This document shows positions 1-11,798 of a stretch of DNA of 64,000 bases, in pieces. Made by a program: the position numbers and the translations under genes. The DNA comes from Selaginella moellendorffii (taxonomy: Eukaryota > Streptophyta > Lycopodiopsida > Selaginellales > Selaginellaceae): the NCBI RefSeq assembly GCF_000143415.4, contig NW_003314272.1:1831146-1895145 (forward strand). The letters run 5' to 3'. Under the pieces are notes generated by a model that made no database searches, was not told the origin of the DNA, and worked only from the letters and a program-made list of their open reading frames with translations. Numbering within the stretch: the stretch's first letter is position 1; the number at the start of each line of letters is the position of its first letter.

Positions 1-36
1 GGCGCTGGCGATGGCGCTGGCGATGGCGATGGCGCC
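1..36. repeat. Hexamer-like GGCGAT/GGCGCT repeat
   Basis: Imperfect GGCGCT/GGCGAT units run into the start of the GATA-factor reading frame. They would encode Gly-Ala-Gly-Asp repeats if translated. Confidence 0.7.
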
Positions 37-1149
37 ATGGTGGATCTCGAGGAGGAGGAGCCCGTCATGGATGAGGAGCATGCAGGAGGGAGCCAGCTTA
101 CTCTCTCGTACCAGGGCGAGGTCTATCTCTTCGAGAACGTCCCCGTGGAAAAGGTACGAGATTTCTGTCGCCCTACTCCCTCCCCGGAAGGATTTCTTGG
201 TGTTTCTTCTACGTTCTTGGGGAAATTTTTCTTTCTCCTTTGTTTGCTCTCATATTTTTGTGTTCTTGTTGGTTTCCAGGTCCATGACGTTTTGACGGTT
301 CTGGGTGGACAGGAGATCCAATCCTTCACCAATGTACCTAGTTATCTCGCATATCCTAAGGTGTTTGGATCGATCACTCCCTTTTATTTTTCCAGTGTTG
401 TAACTTATTCTTCTTTTCTTCGCTTTTTCCAGAATCAAAGCTTGCTGGAACCACCCGGGCCTGGGCAGCGATTAAATCCGAGGGACAGAGAAGAATACAT
501 CCGCAGGTACCGTGAGAAGCGAGAGAGGCGGATATGGGGGAAGAGAATTCTCTACTCGGTGAGAAGCAATGTAGCCGTGAAGATGAACCGGCACAAAGGC
601 CAGTTTGCTCCCTTCAAGGTCAAAGAGGAAGAGTCCGAGGAGAAGCCGGCAACTTCGACTCCGGCAGTAGAGACTGTGTAAGCTGGTTTTATTTTTTCCT
701 TCACTCTGGTTACTCAAAGCTATGGATCTTTTTCTTCCTTGTTTACCGCAGTTGCCAGGGCTGTGGATGTGCATCTGGAACAACACCGATGATGCGAAAA
801 GGTCCAGCCGGACCAAAGACGCTGTGTAATGCCTGCGGTCTTATGTGGGCAAATAAGGTACGTGTTTTGGCGTTTGGAACGAAAGCAAGAACATATATTC
901 CGTGAACGTTTATTGCAGGGTGTCCTGAAAAGCTCGCAAGTTCGGGAACAAAAGACACCACAGCAGCCACTGCAACACCAACAGCACCAACAACAACAGG
1001 ATGATCTGGTGCCGTGCCAAAACTCATCACCCAAGGTACGTGTGTCCCTCTTGCACTGTTCCATTTGGTTTTCCGGTTGAAAGCCACTTTCTGAAACATG
1101 CTCTGTCCAGGTACCCAGGGGCACCAAGAGAAAGACACGAGCAACATAA
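1..1149 (+). CDS. TIFY-CCT-GATA transcription factor (ZIM/ZML type), 5' end cut by window
   Basis: This is a nuclear DNA-binding regulator of the plant ZML (GATA24/25/28-like) class. Exons read as 37-153, 280-333, 433-677, 752-857, 919-1035 and 1111-1149, all phase-consistent. Domain order is a TIFY region split by intron 1 ([20 protein letters not shown], then [10 protein letters not shown]), a CCT domain ([17 protein letters not shown] ... [11 protein letters not shown]) and one GATA zinc finger ([13 protein letters not shown] ... [13 protein letters not shown]). A Gln-rich tail follows, ending in a basic stretch (TKRKTRAT). The ATG at 37 is usable, but the frame stays open to base 1 through an acidic Gly/Ala/Asp repeat, so the true start may lie outside the window. 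Family assignment is firm; the exact orthologue is not. Confidence 0.9.
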
Positions 1150-1490
1150 CTTTCCTCTCCTCCGATTTCGAATTTTTTGGTTTCGAGAATACACACATAA
1201 AAACGGGACACGAATTACTTGCTCACACTTGTACGTACGTTCTCCTCGTCTCTCTTTCTTACTTGGTGCGTGTTTGATCCTGGAAGGATTGAATCAACGT
1301 CCAGAGAATTCCAGCAGCTTCTTGACGTGTCGTCTCGATCCCGGTCACGTGAACACCCGGCGCATTAGCACGTCACAGTGCGAAGATCATCGCCAAAGTG
1401 CTTACAACTCCGAGTTGATCCCAAAGTCACCGCCGCTTCCCAGCGAGGCACGTAACACCAGGCGCTGTCAAGAAAAAACTTCTCTCACTC

Positions 1491-1516
1491 GAGAGAGAGA
1501 GAGAAAGAGAGAGAGG
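1491..1516. repeat. (GA)n microsatellite
   Basis: Interrupted GA run in the gap between the GATA factor and STAY-GREEN. I see nothing else recognisable in 1150-2117 apart from probable 3' and 5' untranslated sequence. Confidence 0.7.
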
Positions 1517-2117
1517 AGATCCAAGTTTGCGGCTCTAAACCAACTTCTACACGCCATTTTAACGCGAGAAACACACAAGACAAGCCAAGATTTCGTGAGG
1601 CTTTGGCAAAGCGCATGGGCCTTTTGCTTGCATTGGTAGCCAAGAGTGGCTACGTGTAGTCCACCGGGGCCCCACGTAGCACCTTCCGCCACCGTCAGAT
1701 AGATCTCCCCGGCTTTTGTGACGCGTCCCGCCATCCGGCCGTTGATTTGCCGTCAGTGGTGCGGATATTCTGTGTGGGTGCTGACGGCGTCAAATCTCTT
1801 CCTTGGTGGCTTCAAACAAGAGGAGAGAAGCGAAGGTATAGCGCGCAAACAAGAGCTCCAAACACTGCGGGAGGAGAGAGGAGGCGTGTGAGAGTTTCGC
1901 ATTCTAGATTTTTATAGGCGGCGCGAGAAATCTTCTGTGTTCTTGTTTTCTCCAAGAGCTAGAGCTAGCGCATTCCAGGGAGGATTCGCGGCAAATCGGT
2001 GGCAATGCAAGGCTTGTAACAAGCAGAGAAATCTTTGTTTTGTTCCGACAGGGATTCTCCACGAATCTAGCGCGAGCTTAAACAACTAGTAGACTAGATT
2101 TTTTTAATTTGTTCGTC

Positions 2118-3331
2118 ATGGCGGTGGCCTCCTTGGAAGTAGCACTGAGTCTTTGCTCTACCTCCAGTGGCACCGACTCAAGAACAGGGCTCCATAGATC
2201 CAAGACGGCGATGGTGTCGCAGTTCTTGAGCTCGAGGAGCTGCCAGAGACTGCTGCTCACTTCTCGGCAGATCAGGAACGCGTCTAGAAGGATCTCGCCG
2301 GTAGTGGTAAGTTTCTTTGTCTTCAAGTCATAGAGCATCTATAGATTCATCTTGTGCGTCGCAGGAGGCTCGATTGTTTGGGCCAGCGATCTTCGAGGCG
2401 TCCAAGCTCAAAGTCTTGTTTCTGGGAGAAGATCATGACAAGCACCCCTCAAAGTCTCCCAGGACGTACACGCTCACGCACAGCGACATCACCGCCAAGC
2501 TCACGCTGGCGATCTCGCGAGAGATCAACAAAGCACAGGTGAGTGACTGGAGATCATAGTTCTTTTGTTCTCGATTTTGGTGAACATGGAATGGAACCTC
2601 ATGAATGATTGATTGATTGTGCCTGCGCAGATCATGGGGTGGTATAGCAGGCTCCAAAGAGACGAAGTTTTGGCCGAGTGGAAGCAAACCAAGGGCGAGA
2701 TGTCGCTACATGTGCATTGCCATATCAGTGGTGGCCACTGGATGCTCGACGCCATCGCTCCTCTTCGATTCTACATCTTTCGCAAGGAACTCCCAGTCGT
2801 AAGTTCTTCCCGAGTGTTCTTCCACAAACTTCGAAACGACTAAAGAATTCCTTCCTTTTTACCAGGTTCTGGAAGCATTTCGGCATGGGGACGAACCTCT
2901 CTTCCGGAATCATCCAGGTACGGTAGCCACAGACTTTTCCATTGGAAAGCAAAGTTTTTTTTTCTAAAATTTCTGAACTTTAGAGCTGGAGGGAGCGCTG
3001 GTTTGGGTCTACTTCCATTCCAACGTGAGTGAATACAACAAAGTCGAGTGCTGGGGACCTCTTCGCAACGCTGCAAAGGTATTCAACCACAAACTTCCCT
3101 TAGAACTCAGTCTTCCTAAACTCAGTTCTCTCTTTCTCATCACAGACTGGATCAGAGGCTGCCAAACAGGCAATCCAGGAAGCCATCAAAGAGATCGAGA
3201 AACCATGGCACAGCTGCACGGGCCCCTGCACTTGCTGCTCCAGAAACTCCCTCATTCCGGTTCCACAATCTCTACTCGAGGCATCATCGCCATCGATCTC
3301 GACTCAGTCGTCTCCTTCGCCTGATGCGTGA
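2118..3331 (+). CDS. SGR: STAY-GREEN protein, chlorophyll a magnesium dechelatase
   Basis: SGR removes Mg from chlorophyll a to start chlorophyll breakdown in the plastid. Exons 2118-2306, 2365-2538, 2631-2798, 2866-2917, 2984-3078 and 3146-3331 give 287 aa with all phases consistent. Exon 1 carries a Ser/Thr/Arg-rich, transit-peptide-like N terminus. The conserved core is very clear: RLFGPAIFEASKLKVLFLG, PRTYTLTHSDITAKLTLAIS, WYSRLQRDEVLAEW, MSLHVHCHISGGHW, ELPV, ALVWVYFHSN and NKVECWGPLRNAA. The C terminus keeps a Cys-rich motif (CTGPCTCC), known from the family. Start choice: the ATG at 2118 is the first in frame that gives a transit peptide. Length is slightly above the usual 260-275 aa. 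Confidence 0.95.
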
Positions 3332-3538
3332 CAAGGAAACTAACAAAGCCTTGTTCGTCGCAAGGTAGGCCATTTTGTACAGTAAAAGGACAAAGAAACA
3401 GAGAAAAAGAGGAGCCATTCTGGAATGGCACTCAATTCTGTATTAAACTTTCAGTTCAACACGAATTGTATTCTTGTATTTTGAATGCACCAACCCGATC
3501 TGAGAGAGAGAAGGGAAGTTGGTTGGATTGGAGCATGA

Positions 3539-3710
3539 AGAACACGTGGAGTGAATTAGGTATTGATCTTTAACTTTGAATATGTTTAAGATGATATGAT
3601 TTAATTTTGTCAAATTTAGGGTTCAGAACACGGAGTGAATTAAGTATTGATCTTTAACTTTGAATATGTTTAAGATTATATATGATTTAATTTTGTCAAA
3701 TTTAGGGTTC
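3539..3710. repeat. Tandem duplication (about 86 bp x2) abutting a start codon
   Basis: Two near-identical copies (about 3539-3624 and 3625-3710) share AGAACACG(TG)GAGTGAATTA and end in AAATTTAGGGTTCA. The second copy ends at the ATG of the next gene (3711). The differences are a few substitutions and short indels, so the duplication is fairly young. It probably lies in the promoter or 5' UTR of the 3711 gene. Confidence 0.85.
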
Positions 3711-4229
3711 ATGGCTATGACGAGCTTGGCGCCCGAAGAAGAAGAAGAGGCCCCCGTGGAGAATGTAGCGCCACCCCAGCAGGCGGCCACCACTTCTGAT
3801 CTGTTTAATTGCCTTCACGCCATCTTGAATCAGGTAGAGCTAGCTTTCAAGTCTGGATTTGATTGGTGCTACCTCCTTTGAATTGGCAGTTCGAGGAGGC
3901 TGAAGGGGCTGCCGATTTGGAGCTCCGGGACAAGCTCAGTGATCTCTTCGCCGAAACGAGCAAAGTTCCTGCTCCTGCGGAGGATGTAAGAGTTTTTTTT
4001 TTTACCTTCTTGTTGTTCACCGTGTGTGTGTTTTGTTTGTGAATAGATCGAGAACCAGCTTAGCGATTTGAGCGAGAGGATGGAACTCTTGGAAGCCAAA
4101 GTCGCGGAACTGGCCCAGGACGAAGAGGCCGAGAGCCTCTTGAGAGAGACTTCTAAGCTGTGGATGCCAGTCATCACGGGGGAGCGATCAAACGCCATGG
4201 CCTCGTCGCCTCCAGACGAAAGTAGATAG
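3711..4229 (+). CDS. Small acidic coiled-coil protein, unknown function
   Basis: Exons 3711-3833, 3890-3985 and 4047-4229 join in phase to 133 aa. The N terminus is acidic (EEEEE) and Pro/Ala-rich. Residues about 30-110 are predicted helical with heptad-like Leu/Glu spacing (LRDKLSDLF, IENQLSDLSERMELLEAKVAEL), suggesting a coiled coil. A short motif LWMPVIT lies near the C terminus. Consistent phases and typical short introns argue it is real. I do not recognise the family and see no signal peptide or membrane span. The gene is convergent with the minus-strand gene ending near 4402. Confidence 0.7.
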
Positions 4230-4401
4230 TACTTTCAAAGCTCATACATCTTTGAGGCTTCCATTGACAGCTTAGCTTCCAAGACATAGATCCTCGACCA
4301 TCTTCGTGCTTGAAGAAAGCTTGGAAGGCATTCAAGATGTCCAACAAGAGTCTTCGAGGACGATAATAACGTGTAACAAGTTGAGGACGCTCGTCTATCT
4401 T

Positions 4402-5709
4402 CTATCTAGCATAGAGCCAAAACACCGCCGAAAACGTGGTGTTGGAAACTTGGCCGGTCGCTGGGCGAGGAGTCAATGGCTCCAGCGGAGATGCCGAGGT
4501 TGAAACCTTGCTTTCGCTCGACGATGGCGGCATTCCACCCCTCGTTGACACCATCTGGACATGGCTTAACGGTCCCAGCAGCGATCTGTGCGGCAAAGAA
4601 TCACAAGTTACTACAAAGCTAGAAAACGAGAAAGCTCGAAAACTCACGCATTTCCCCAGGTGTGTGTGACGTGATTCAACGTCCAAGGCATGCAGTTCTC
4701 GGCGACTTGCACGGATCCACCACTGCTTGACCCGCGAATTCCAAAGCCATTGGGATTGAAAAGCTCCCACACCAAGCTGGTGCTGCTGTTCTTCATGGAG
4801 TGCTGGCCGACGACGCTGCCACCGGGAACGTCGTATAACTTTGCTTTCCACTCTCGCACCTCCCAGGCTGTCCCATTGTAGACGTGACACACGACGCCTT
4901 TGGAGAAGAATCCTTCCACCAGCTTCTCGCCAGACACTCGAACTTCCGCGGGGGTGTCCGCCGGTGGAACTTTGTCTTGTGACCACAGCCAGTATTCCGC
5001 TTCATACGGGACCTCTCTTGCTCTGGAGCCTCGCTTGCATTTCTTCCCGGACAGTAAACCCGTCGTCTTGCCTGGAAACCTCTGAATGTAGGAGATTGTG
5101 GAAGCTATTCCAGCGTGCTTGTGGTCGGATGCTTCCGCCAACGCGCTGGAGCATCCATCTCCCGCTTCCTCGCTTGCTATCTCCGTCCCTGATCGGAAGT
5201 TTGTGAGCAAACCGTCGAGGGAAAGAAAAAAGAGATTCACCTGAGACGACGCTCGTCTGGAAGCCAGACTCTGCATACACTGCCGGACTGTTGATTAAAG
5301 ACCAAGTGCCCCCAGAATGAGAACGGTGGCTATAGTAGTAGGATCCAAATTTGATCGTGGTATTCTTCTCGGCATTCACCAGCTCGGCGGTGGCGTTGAG
5401 TAACTTCCATTGCCCTGCAAAGCAACCGTACGTCTGCTTGCCATTGCAAGTCAAGAGCTTTAGCTGCAAGCTGCCAAGCAAACGCTTTGGTTACACGATT
5501 ACAAGCAGAAGGAAAAAAGTTACTCTTGTAACTTTGATGTACCTGTTCCCTGGAGGAGGGGAGAGATCATTGAGAGCAAGGGAAGGCCAGGCATAAACTA
5601 ACTCGTTGGATACGATGATTACGAACAGCAGAACGAGTAGCTCTTCTTGTCGGAGATCTCTTCGCATGTTGACGACGGTCCTCTTAGGAAAAGGGATTTC
5701 GTTCTTCAT
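4402..5709 (-). CDS. Predicted secreted or ER-lumenal glycoprotein of unknown family
   Basis: Minus-strand exons 5709-5543, 5470-5241, 5188-4648 and 4585-4402 join in phase (about 373 aa). Residues about 22-42 (LLVLLFVIIVSNELVYAW) form a signal peptide or signal anchor after a basic N terminus. The rest has paired cysteines and several N-glycosylation sequons (NAT, NTT, NGT, NSS), consistent with the secretory pathway. It is rich in Tyr/Trp/Gly, as in beta-sandwich proteins (for example GSYYYSHRSHSGGTWSL, YISYIQRFPG-like stretch, VCHVYNGTAWEVREWKAK). I do not recognise a named domain. The last exon is uncertain: the GT at 4647 dictates a Ser/Pro-rich tail, while another frame of 4585-4410 reads as more protein-like (TVKPCPDGVNEGWN). 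A non-canonical donor or an altered splice is possible. Confidence 0.6.
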
Positions 5710-6255
5710 CGCTTCGCTTCATCTGCTTAAAACATGAGAAGACCAAGACAGCTAAAAATCAATACGCACTTACGTATCATTCAATGGAGCACTAAAAGAG
5801 ATCCATTCAAGATTGACAGTCACTCGACTTGATGACCATCACAATCTCCTTCACCTGTTGAATCAAAGCAGGTAGACGAGCAGCCGACTGGTGTAACGTT
5901 TAGCAAAACGTTTAAAGGAAGCGACTCTAGTAAGCGGTAGTGGAACAACACAAAGACCCATCCACCTCGTACTCAACCAATGGTTAATCACTGAACTATG
6001 TTCACCTTCACGGGATTCCTGTCACTACCATAAGCGACAATTCCGCATAATTCCAGAGCTCTGCTTCCTCTGCTCCTGCACCGGAAAAGAAAAAGTTACC
6101 ACAGGTGCACGAGAACAACAGGAGGAGCAACGCTTCCATCAGTAAGAACTGTGTTTGAGATTGCCATGAGAAAAAAAAAGAACTTGCTTACACTCTAAGA
6201 GACCTCTTCAACCGTGCCTTCTGTTTTGGTTGATCTCAGTGGTGCTGCTACTTCC
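5710..6255. other. Intergenic, nothing recognised
   Basis: About 550 bases between the secreted-protein gene and the TMN gene. It probably contains the 3' UTR of the TMN gene and the promoter of the secreted-protein gene. No ORF or RNA gene is seen. Confidence 0.6.
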
Positions 6256-8548
6256 CTACTCGCACTTGATTGCCTTGTATATGTGTCGAACAAAGAGGAG
6301 AGACGCTTGGTAGCCGACAGTACCGAGCATTAGGAAAAAGCCATAGCAGACACACGCCATGTAGCCAAAGTAGAACGATGTCTGCATCAAGCCGGTCATA
6401 TCAGACCTGGCGAAGTAGTAGTAGAAGCAGTAGCCGTAGACGAAGAAAGCGGTCGAGCCACCACAAAAAATGGACCTGGCACGATGCATGCCAACAGAAT
6501 CAGTATGAAACTGCTTGCATAGACAGGTACTGCTTCTTACCTCCACCACCAAGTGTGGTCCTCCATGGCCAGCTGAAAGTACGTCAGAGAGATCGTGATG
6601 AAAGCCGTGACGATTATCAGTATGATGAACACCACAAAAAGTATGCTGTAAATCGTGTAGATTTTGTGTCCCCACACACTCGCAAATATGTAGTAAAGCT
6701 CGATGTAGATTGCACTAAACGGGAGAAATCCTGCCATGCACATCTGCAAGGGATCACGGATAAATAACCCCGAGAGTCTTCCAAGTGATGGTATTTACCT
6801 GGGGAATAGTCCTCCTAAACCACGGCAAGGATGGAACTTCACGAGGAAATTTATTTGTCCGGCAAGGAGCATAAAACTCCTCCTTGCTATTCTTGCCAAC
6901 GATCCCACCAAGAACCTAAGGAAGTACTTCATGAATACACGTTTAGGACGGCAAGTTATGGCGCTCACAGTTAATGGCAGCGTCACGAGAGCCCAAATGA
7001 TTGTGATGACAAGAATTGTACCGATGGGAAGTGCAGCAGTAGCATTGTAGGCGATAGCCACAGAATTGTTGAAGCAAAAGGCTAAGAACAGCGGGCCACA
7101 AAACAATGATGCTGTCAATAACAAATTCCGAACCTGAAAAGAACATCCATGAGAAGGAGCTTCCAAGTCACAGCAATTTTGCCTTACCCATTTATCTCCC
7201 CCCATTTGCCTGTACAACTTGGAGGAGACGTAGCCGGAAATGCCAGCAGTAAGCGCATATATAATGAGGCAAGCCGTGTTGAGGGAGCCACGGTTGTATG
7301 GATAGAATACTCCCACTAAGGCCAGCATGAAGACGCAAAAGACGAGAACCAGGAGCTGAGTGCCGCTTCCAATGACCGCCGCAAAAACACTGCGAAGCGT
7401 AAAAACAACGTTAGACTTCAGTTCATGTGCAAGACGCGACGTACTTTGGATGAGGAGGAAATCGAAAGACATCACCATGTATATATTTCCATCCCGTCTC
7501 GTCCGAACCTTCTTCATCTTCCTTGGCGTACCTAGATGAAGAACAACAAAAAAGATCAAGTCTCAGCTGGAAATCAAACCAATGGATGAACTTACTTGAC
7601 AAAGTCATTCTTCAATACTCGCATGAAAATCGTAGTCAGGAACCCCGTTAACAGAAGAACCGTAACACACGAGTTGACGATAGAGAACCAGTGAATCTCA
7701 AGATGTTGTGGCAGAAACGAGTACTTCTGGTATTTCTCCATTCGCCTCTCGAATGGAACAGTAGTTTCGGCCCAGGTGACGGAATATGTAAAGTCAACTG
7801 GGACTGGATCGTCATTCGTGATCTCGATGGCTTTAGCCGGGTCTGTAGAAACAGCGATCTCAATCACTCGTTTGCCGTTAAAGCGAACCTCAAAGTGGAC
7901 GTGAGTGAACAGCATGTAGTGCTTTTGTTTATCAAAGAGCTCAAACCTTCCAATAAATCCCCAGAGCGGCAGATCGTCGAAGAACATCTACAAGCCAAAG
8001 TAGAAAATCAGTAAGGGTCACCAAACAGTTCCGTCACCTGGAAATAATAGTCATTCTCCACAGCTTTGCGAAACCGTTCCTTGTCCTTCCTGTCGAGAGT
8101 TGCCGAGCAAAGCTTTTGCACGTCCTTCTTCTCCTTGAAGTTAATCTCGTACACAGTGGACACCAGGCGATCTCCCTCAAGGAGCTCCCCCATGGCTTCT
8201 TTCTTGTGCTTCACCTCCGCGGGAGCACAGAATGGAAGATCATAGTACTGATAAGTCTCGCTAAACAAGAAAAACAAAAGAAAACCACGTTTTTGTCTCA
8301 GAAAACGAAAAGAATTCCCAGCAAAGAACTACTTCGCTCTCAAATCTAGCAGCGAAAAGAAAGATCTCTCGCCAGCCATACCTCGGGTTGTGGAAAGGCC
8401 CGACTTTATTCGCGTACAGGGGCACCTTATCGCCATCATTGTACGAGTGAGCTGCATCAAGCAAGGCGCGGCCAGATCCGAGAGTCAAAGCCGCGCAGCA
8501 GCAGCACAATGATAGTAATCCCAGCAGGAAATGCAGCTGCGGATCCAT
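6256..8548 (-). CDS. Transmembrane 9 superfamily protein (nonaspanin/EMP70), TMN1 type
   Basis: This nine-span membrane protein of the Golgi/endosome is involved in protein sorting. Exons (minus) 8548-8382, 8260-8038, 7987-7596, 7531-7445, 7389-7188, 7133-6969, 6915-6799, 6743-6541 and 6475-6256 give 591 aa, the size of plant TMN1. A signal peptide ([17 protein letters not shown]) precedes the lumenal domain with [22 protein letters not shown] and the [17 protein letters not shown] boundary. Further hallmarks are [49 protein letters not shown] and the cytosolic tail ending KAIKCE, matching the known TMN KXD/E-type retention signal. All phases close. It lies well upstream of SHI/STY on the same strand. 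Confidence 0.95.
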
Positions 8549-9571
8549 TCGCGCCTATCGATCTTCCCTCCTGGAGCAAGATCTACCAGGATGTCGTCGC
8601 TTCCATCCACCGAAATCCCCCAAACCCTAACCTACTAGTGGAAAGAGAAAGAAAGACAAGGACAAGTCGCCAGTTCGATCCCTGGGCCCTGGCATGCTGG
8701 AGAACAGAAAAAAATTATGTATGGGGGGTCAAATAGTTTCTAAGTACAATAGTAGAAGAAGAGCTCCTCAATGTATCCAAAATTTTGAGCAGCGTTTTCA
8801 TGAGATGGAGGAAAGTTGAGAGATGGATTGGATCTTCCACGCGAGGACTCATCCGAGAGATCCTCCCGAGCTCTTGGGAGGAAGAACGAGAGAACTCGGG
8901 GAGGGAAAACGAGAGGTAAATAATGTCGCAGCTGGTTTCCGGTGTAAGTCTGTGTCAATTGTTGGTCGAGAGTATGAAAGTTTTCTCCTCTAGCAGTCAG
9001 CGGAGGGCTGCAAAAAGGGGACAAAGTTCGTCAGGAACATCAAAATCCAAGAGAAAAAAGACAGGAAAATGATTAAAAAAAAACAGCAAAAGTTCCGCGC
9101 TGCAAATTCTGGGACTTCGCTAGTCAGATCGATGCAGAAGAAAAAACCAGCAAATCTAATACACCAGAAAACCATTTTAATTCTGCTCGAAAAAAAAAAA
9201 ATAAAGCCAGGAAAACATCACGCACGCTTCAAGTCAAACACCTCGCAAAACATCGAAACAATTCTAAGATCTTCTAAGATCTACGCAAAAACCGAAAAAA
9301 AAAACGTGGAACATTCCAAGCACTAAGGAAGCGTAACACCATTTTATCCACCACCACCTTAAACTAAAAACAATAGCCATCTCAATCAGAGAACTCTACA
9401 CAAGCAAGGCAAGAACTCCACGCAATTACACTTCCAAAAACTCTCACAACCAATTGCTAGAGAGAACCTACTCGAGCAAAGAACTATCGAAAACGAAACA
9501 AAGAGAAGTCCACGAACACAACTCACGCAAGAAGAAGAAAAGCAAAAAGAAGTAAGAGTTCGGACTGGAAT
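8549..9571. other. Intergenic / UTR sequence
   Basis: About 1 kb holding the presumed 5' UTR and promoter of the TMN gene and an A-rich 3' UTR of the SHI/STY gene. No coding or RNA feature is supported. Confidence 0.6.
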
Positions 9572-11798
9572 CTACGCCATACCTCCGAAAAGTGTAGTGG
9601 AGCCGTAAATCTGTGAGGGGTCAAGGTACCCGGAGCTCGAAGGCATGCTACTCCGGCTGGCTCCCAGCTGAAGATCCGCGAGCCCGGCGATGGGAGCGGC
9701 CTGGTGAGCAACACCACCCGGAGCGGCAGCCGCCGGAGCAGCAGCCGCGGCGGAGGGAGCCTCGACGCCTTGATCATACAGCACGCCTTTGAAGACGTGA
9801 CCACCGATCTTCACAGTCGCCTGGTACGCGTACTCGTTCTCGCCATCCTCGATGCCCGTCACCTTGACGCACTTGAACAGGGCCTGGGCGCGGACCTCGG
9901 GCGGTAGAACGCCGCGGTAACTGGACGCTGCAGTGTACAAAGGTAGGAATACTGTGTCACCAAGGTTGCTTGTTAACGACAAAGCGAGAGAGCGCTCGGG
10001 CATTCTAAGATCGCAGAAAAGATGGTGCAATGCCAAGATTCGAGCGAGCGGGCGAGCGCTATATCTTCGGGAGCTCTCGATCGATCCAATCAAGCCCAGG
10101 CAGCCATCAATCAATCACAGTCCCGGATCCTGGCTTTCCTGGATTCCAATGCATCCATGAATGCAGTCATAACTAGAGACAGCGCGGGCGCGCTGCCTCT
10201 ATCATCAAGCGAATCAAACCTCACGATCACAGCCACCGAAATTCCCCACGCATGCACTCAATCCAACCATCACGATCGCGAACCCAGCCGCAAGAACACA
10301 AACAAAGAGAAAGGATCCAATCCACGATCATTCAAAACCATGCTTGGCTATGGAAGAAAAATCTGAAGTGGAGAGATGGAGCAAAGAGAGAGGACCAACC
10401 TGGAAGATCCGCGGAGCTCCGGGGAGACGAGGGCCCGGGCAAGCCCAGCAGCGACGAAGGATTGGCGGTCATCCCACCGCCAACTTGGGCGGCGGCGGAC
10501 GAGGATCCTCCGCCCAGCGCCAGGGATCTCGTGCGCTTGGATCTCGGGCGGGGCTGGCCGGCGGCGATGGCGGCCGCCTCGAGCGCCTGCCTCTCCCGGC
10601 GCTTGGCGGCGGGGACCCAGGTGCTCTTGACGTGGGTGGAGCAATCGTAGTTGCGGCTCTTGCAGCACGTCCGGCAGCGCTGGAATTGGCAGTCCTTCTT
10701 GGCCTGGTTGCCGCATTCCTTGCACGTCGCGCCGCCGGGCTGGTGGCCGCGCCCGTGAGGCCGCGACGACGAAGAATCCGTGCCTTGCTGCTGCTGCTGC
10801 TGCTGCGAGGGGCTTGGATTCTGGGATTGGATGAGCGCGACGCTGGTGATGGGATTCTGCTGTGCTTGCTGCTGGGCGCCGCCCTGGATCTGGACGAGCT
10901 GGAGGGGATGAGGATTCTTCTCCTGCGCCGCCGCCGCCGCCGCTTCCAGGGAGAAGCGCTCCGCCAGCGGCACCACGTCGATTCCCCGCGCACCGGACAA
11001 TTCGCGCACGGATGGTGGTGGCGCTGATGCCCACGGCGCGTGGTGGTGGTGGTGGTGGTGGTGGGGATGATCCGCCACCGACTTGGGATCCGGCGCACCG
11101 CCCACCGCCGCCGCCGCCGCCTCGAGCCCCGTCCGGAGCAGCCCAATCCCTCCCACATTGCGCGTCGTCTCGTACGCCTCGAAGCTCGCCACTCGCGATC
11201 CCTGTCCTCCCTGATCGCCGCCTTGCTCGCCCGGGTGGTGGTGATGGTGGTGCGCATGCTCGCTGGATCCTCGCAAGCTCGCTCGCTGGTGCTGTTGGTG
11301 CAGCTGGTGGTATCCGAATTCCTCCGACGCTGGCCCGCGGCCAAGGATGTCGCGGAGATGGAGGTGGTGGTGAGGCGCGAGTCCGAGGCCGCTAGCGCCA
11401 CCGCCACCATCACCACCCCCGCCACCGCCACCCCCTCCCGGCCCCAATCCGCCGTCGCCAGGGCTGGGGTGACTCCCCACGAAACCATAGCCGACCGCGC
11501 GGCCCCATCCATCGCTACCGCCAGCGCCCGACGCGGCGGACTGGATGACACCCCCGTGGTGATCGTGCTCGCCGGGGCCGCCGGGATCCAGCAGCCAATC
11601 TCGAGAGGAAGGAACGATCCATGGTGGAGTAGTGGAGCCGCCGCCGCTGCTGCTTGCGCCGATCAAGTCCCGGGTGGTGGTGCTACTGCCGGTTCGTGAT
11701 TCCACCACAGCAGGCGCCACCGCTGCTGGATTCTTCTCCTGTGCTGATCGAAATGCATAAACAATCTCTCTAGCTAGCTTCGCCCTCTCCGCGAGCAC
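9572..11798 (-). CDS. SHI/STYLISH/LRP1-family transcription factor
   Basis: This plant-specific nuclear activator family controls auxin synthesis genes and organ development. Two exons, 11798-10400 and 9927-9572 (minus), join in phase 1 to 584 aa. The family RING-like zinc finger lies near residues 357-400 ([20 protein letters not shown], then [20 protein letters not shown]). The C-terminal IGGH domain is in exon 2 ([32 protein letters not shown]). The N-terminal 350 residues are low complexity: long Gly, His, Ala and Gln runs, explaining extreme GC and the triplet repeats. At 584 aa it exceeds typical members (about 300-400 aa) because of those runs. The ATG at 11798 is the first in the open frame. 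The protein ends GGMA; an extra 3' exon is possible but not needed. Confidence 0.93.

Noticed and set aside
10344-11699. Long antisense open frames opposite the SHI/STY exon
   Set aside because: They are mirror frames caused by the GC-rich triplet repeats of the real minus-strand exon.
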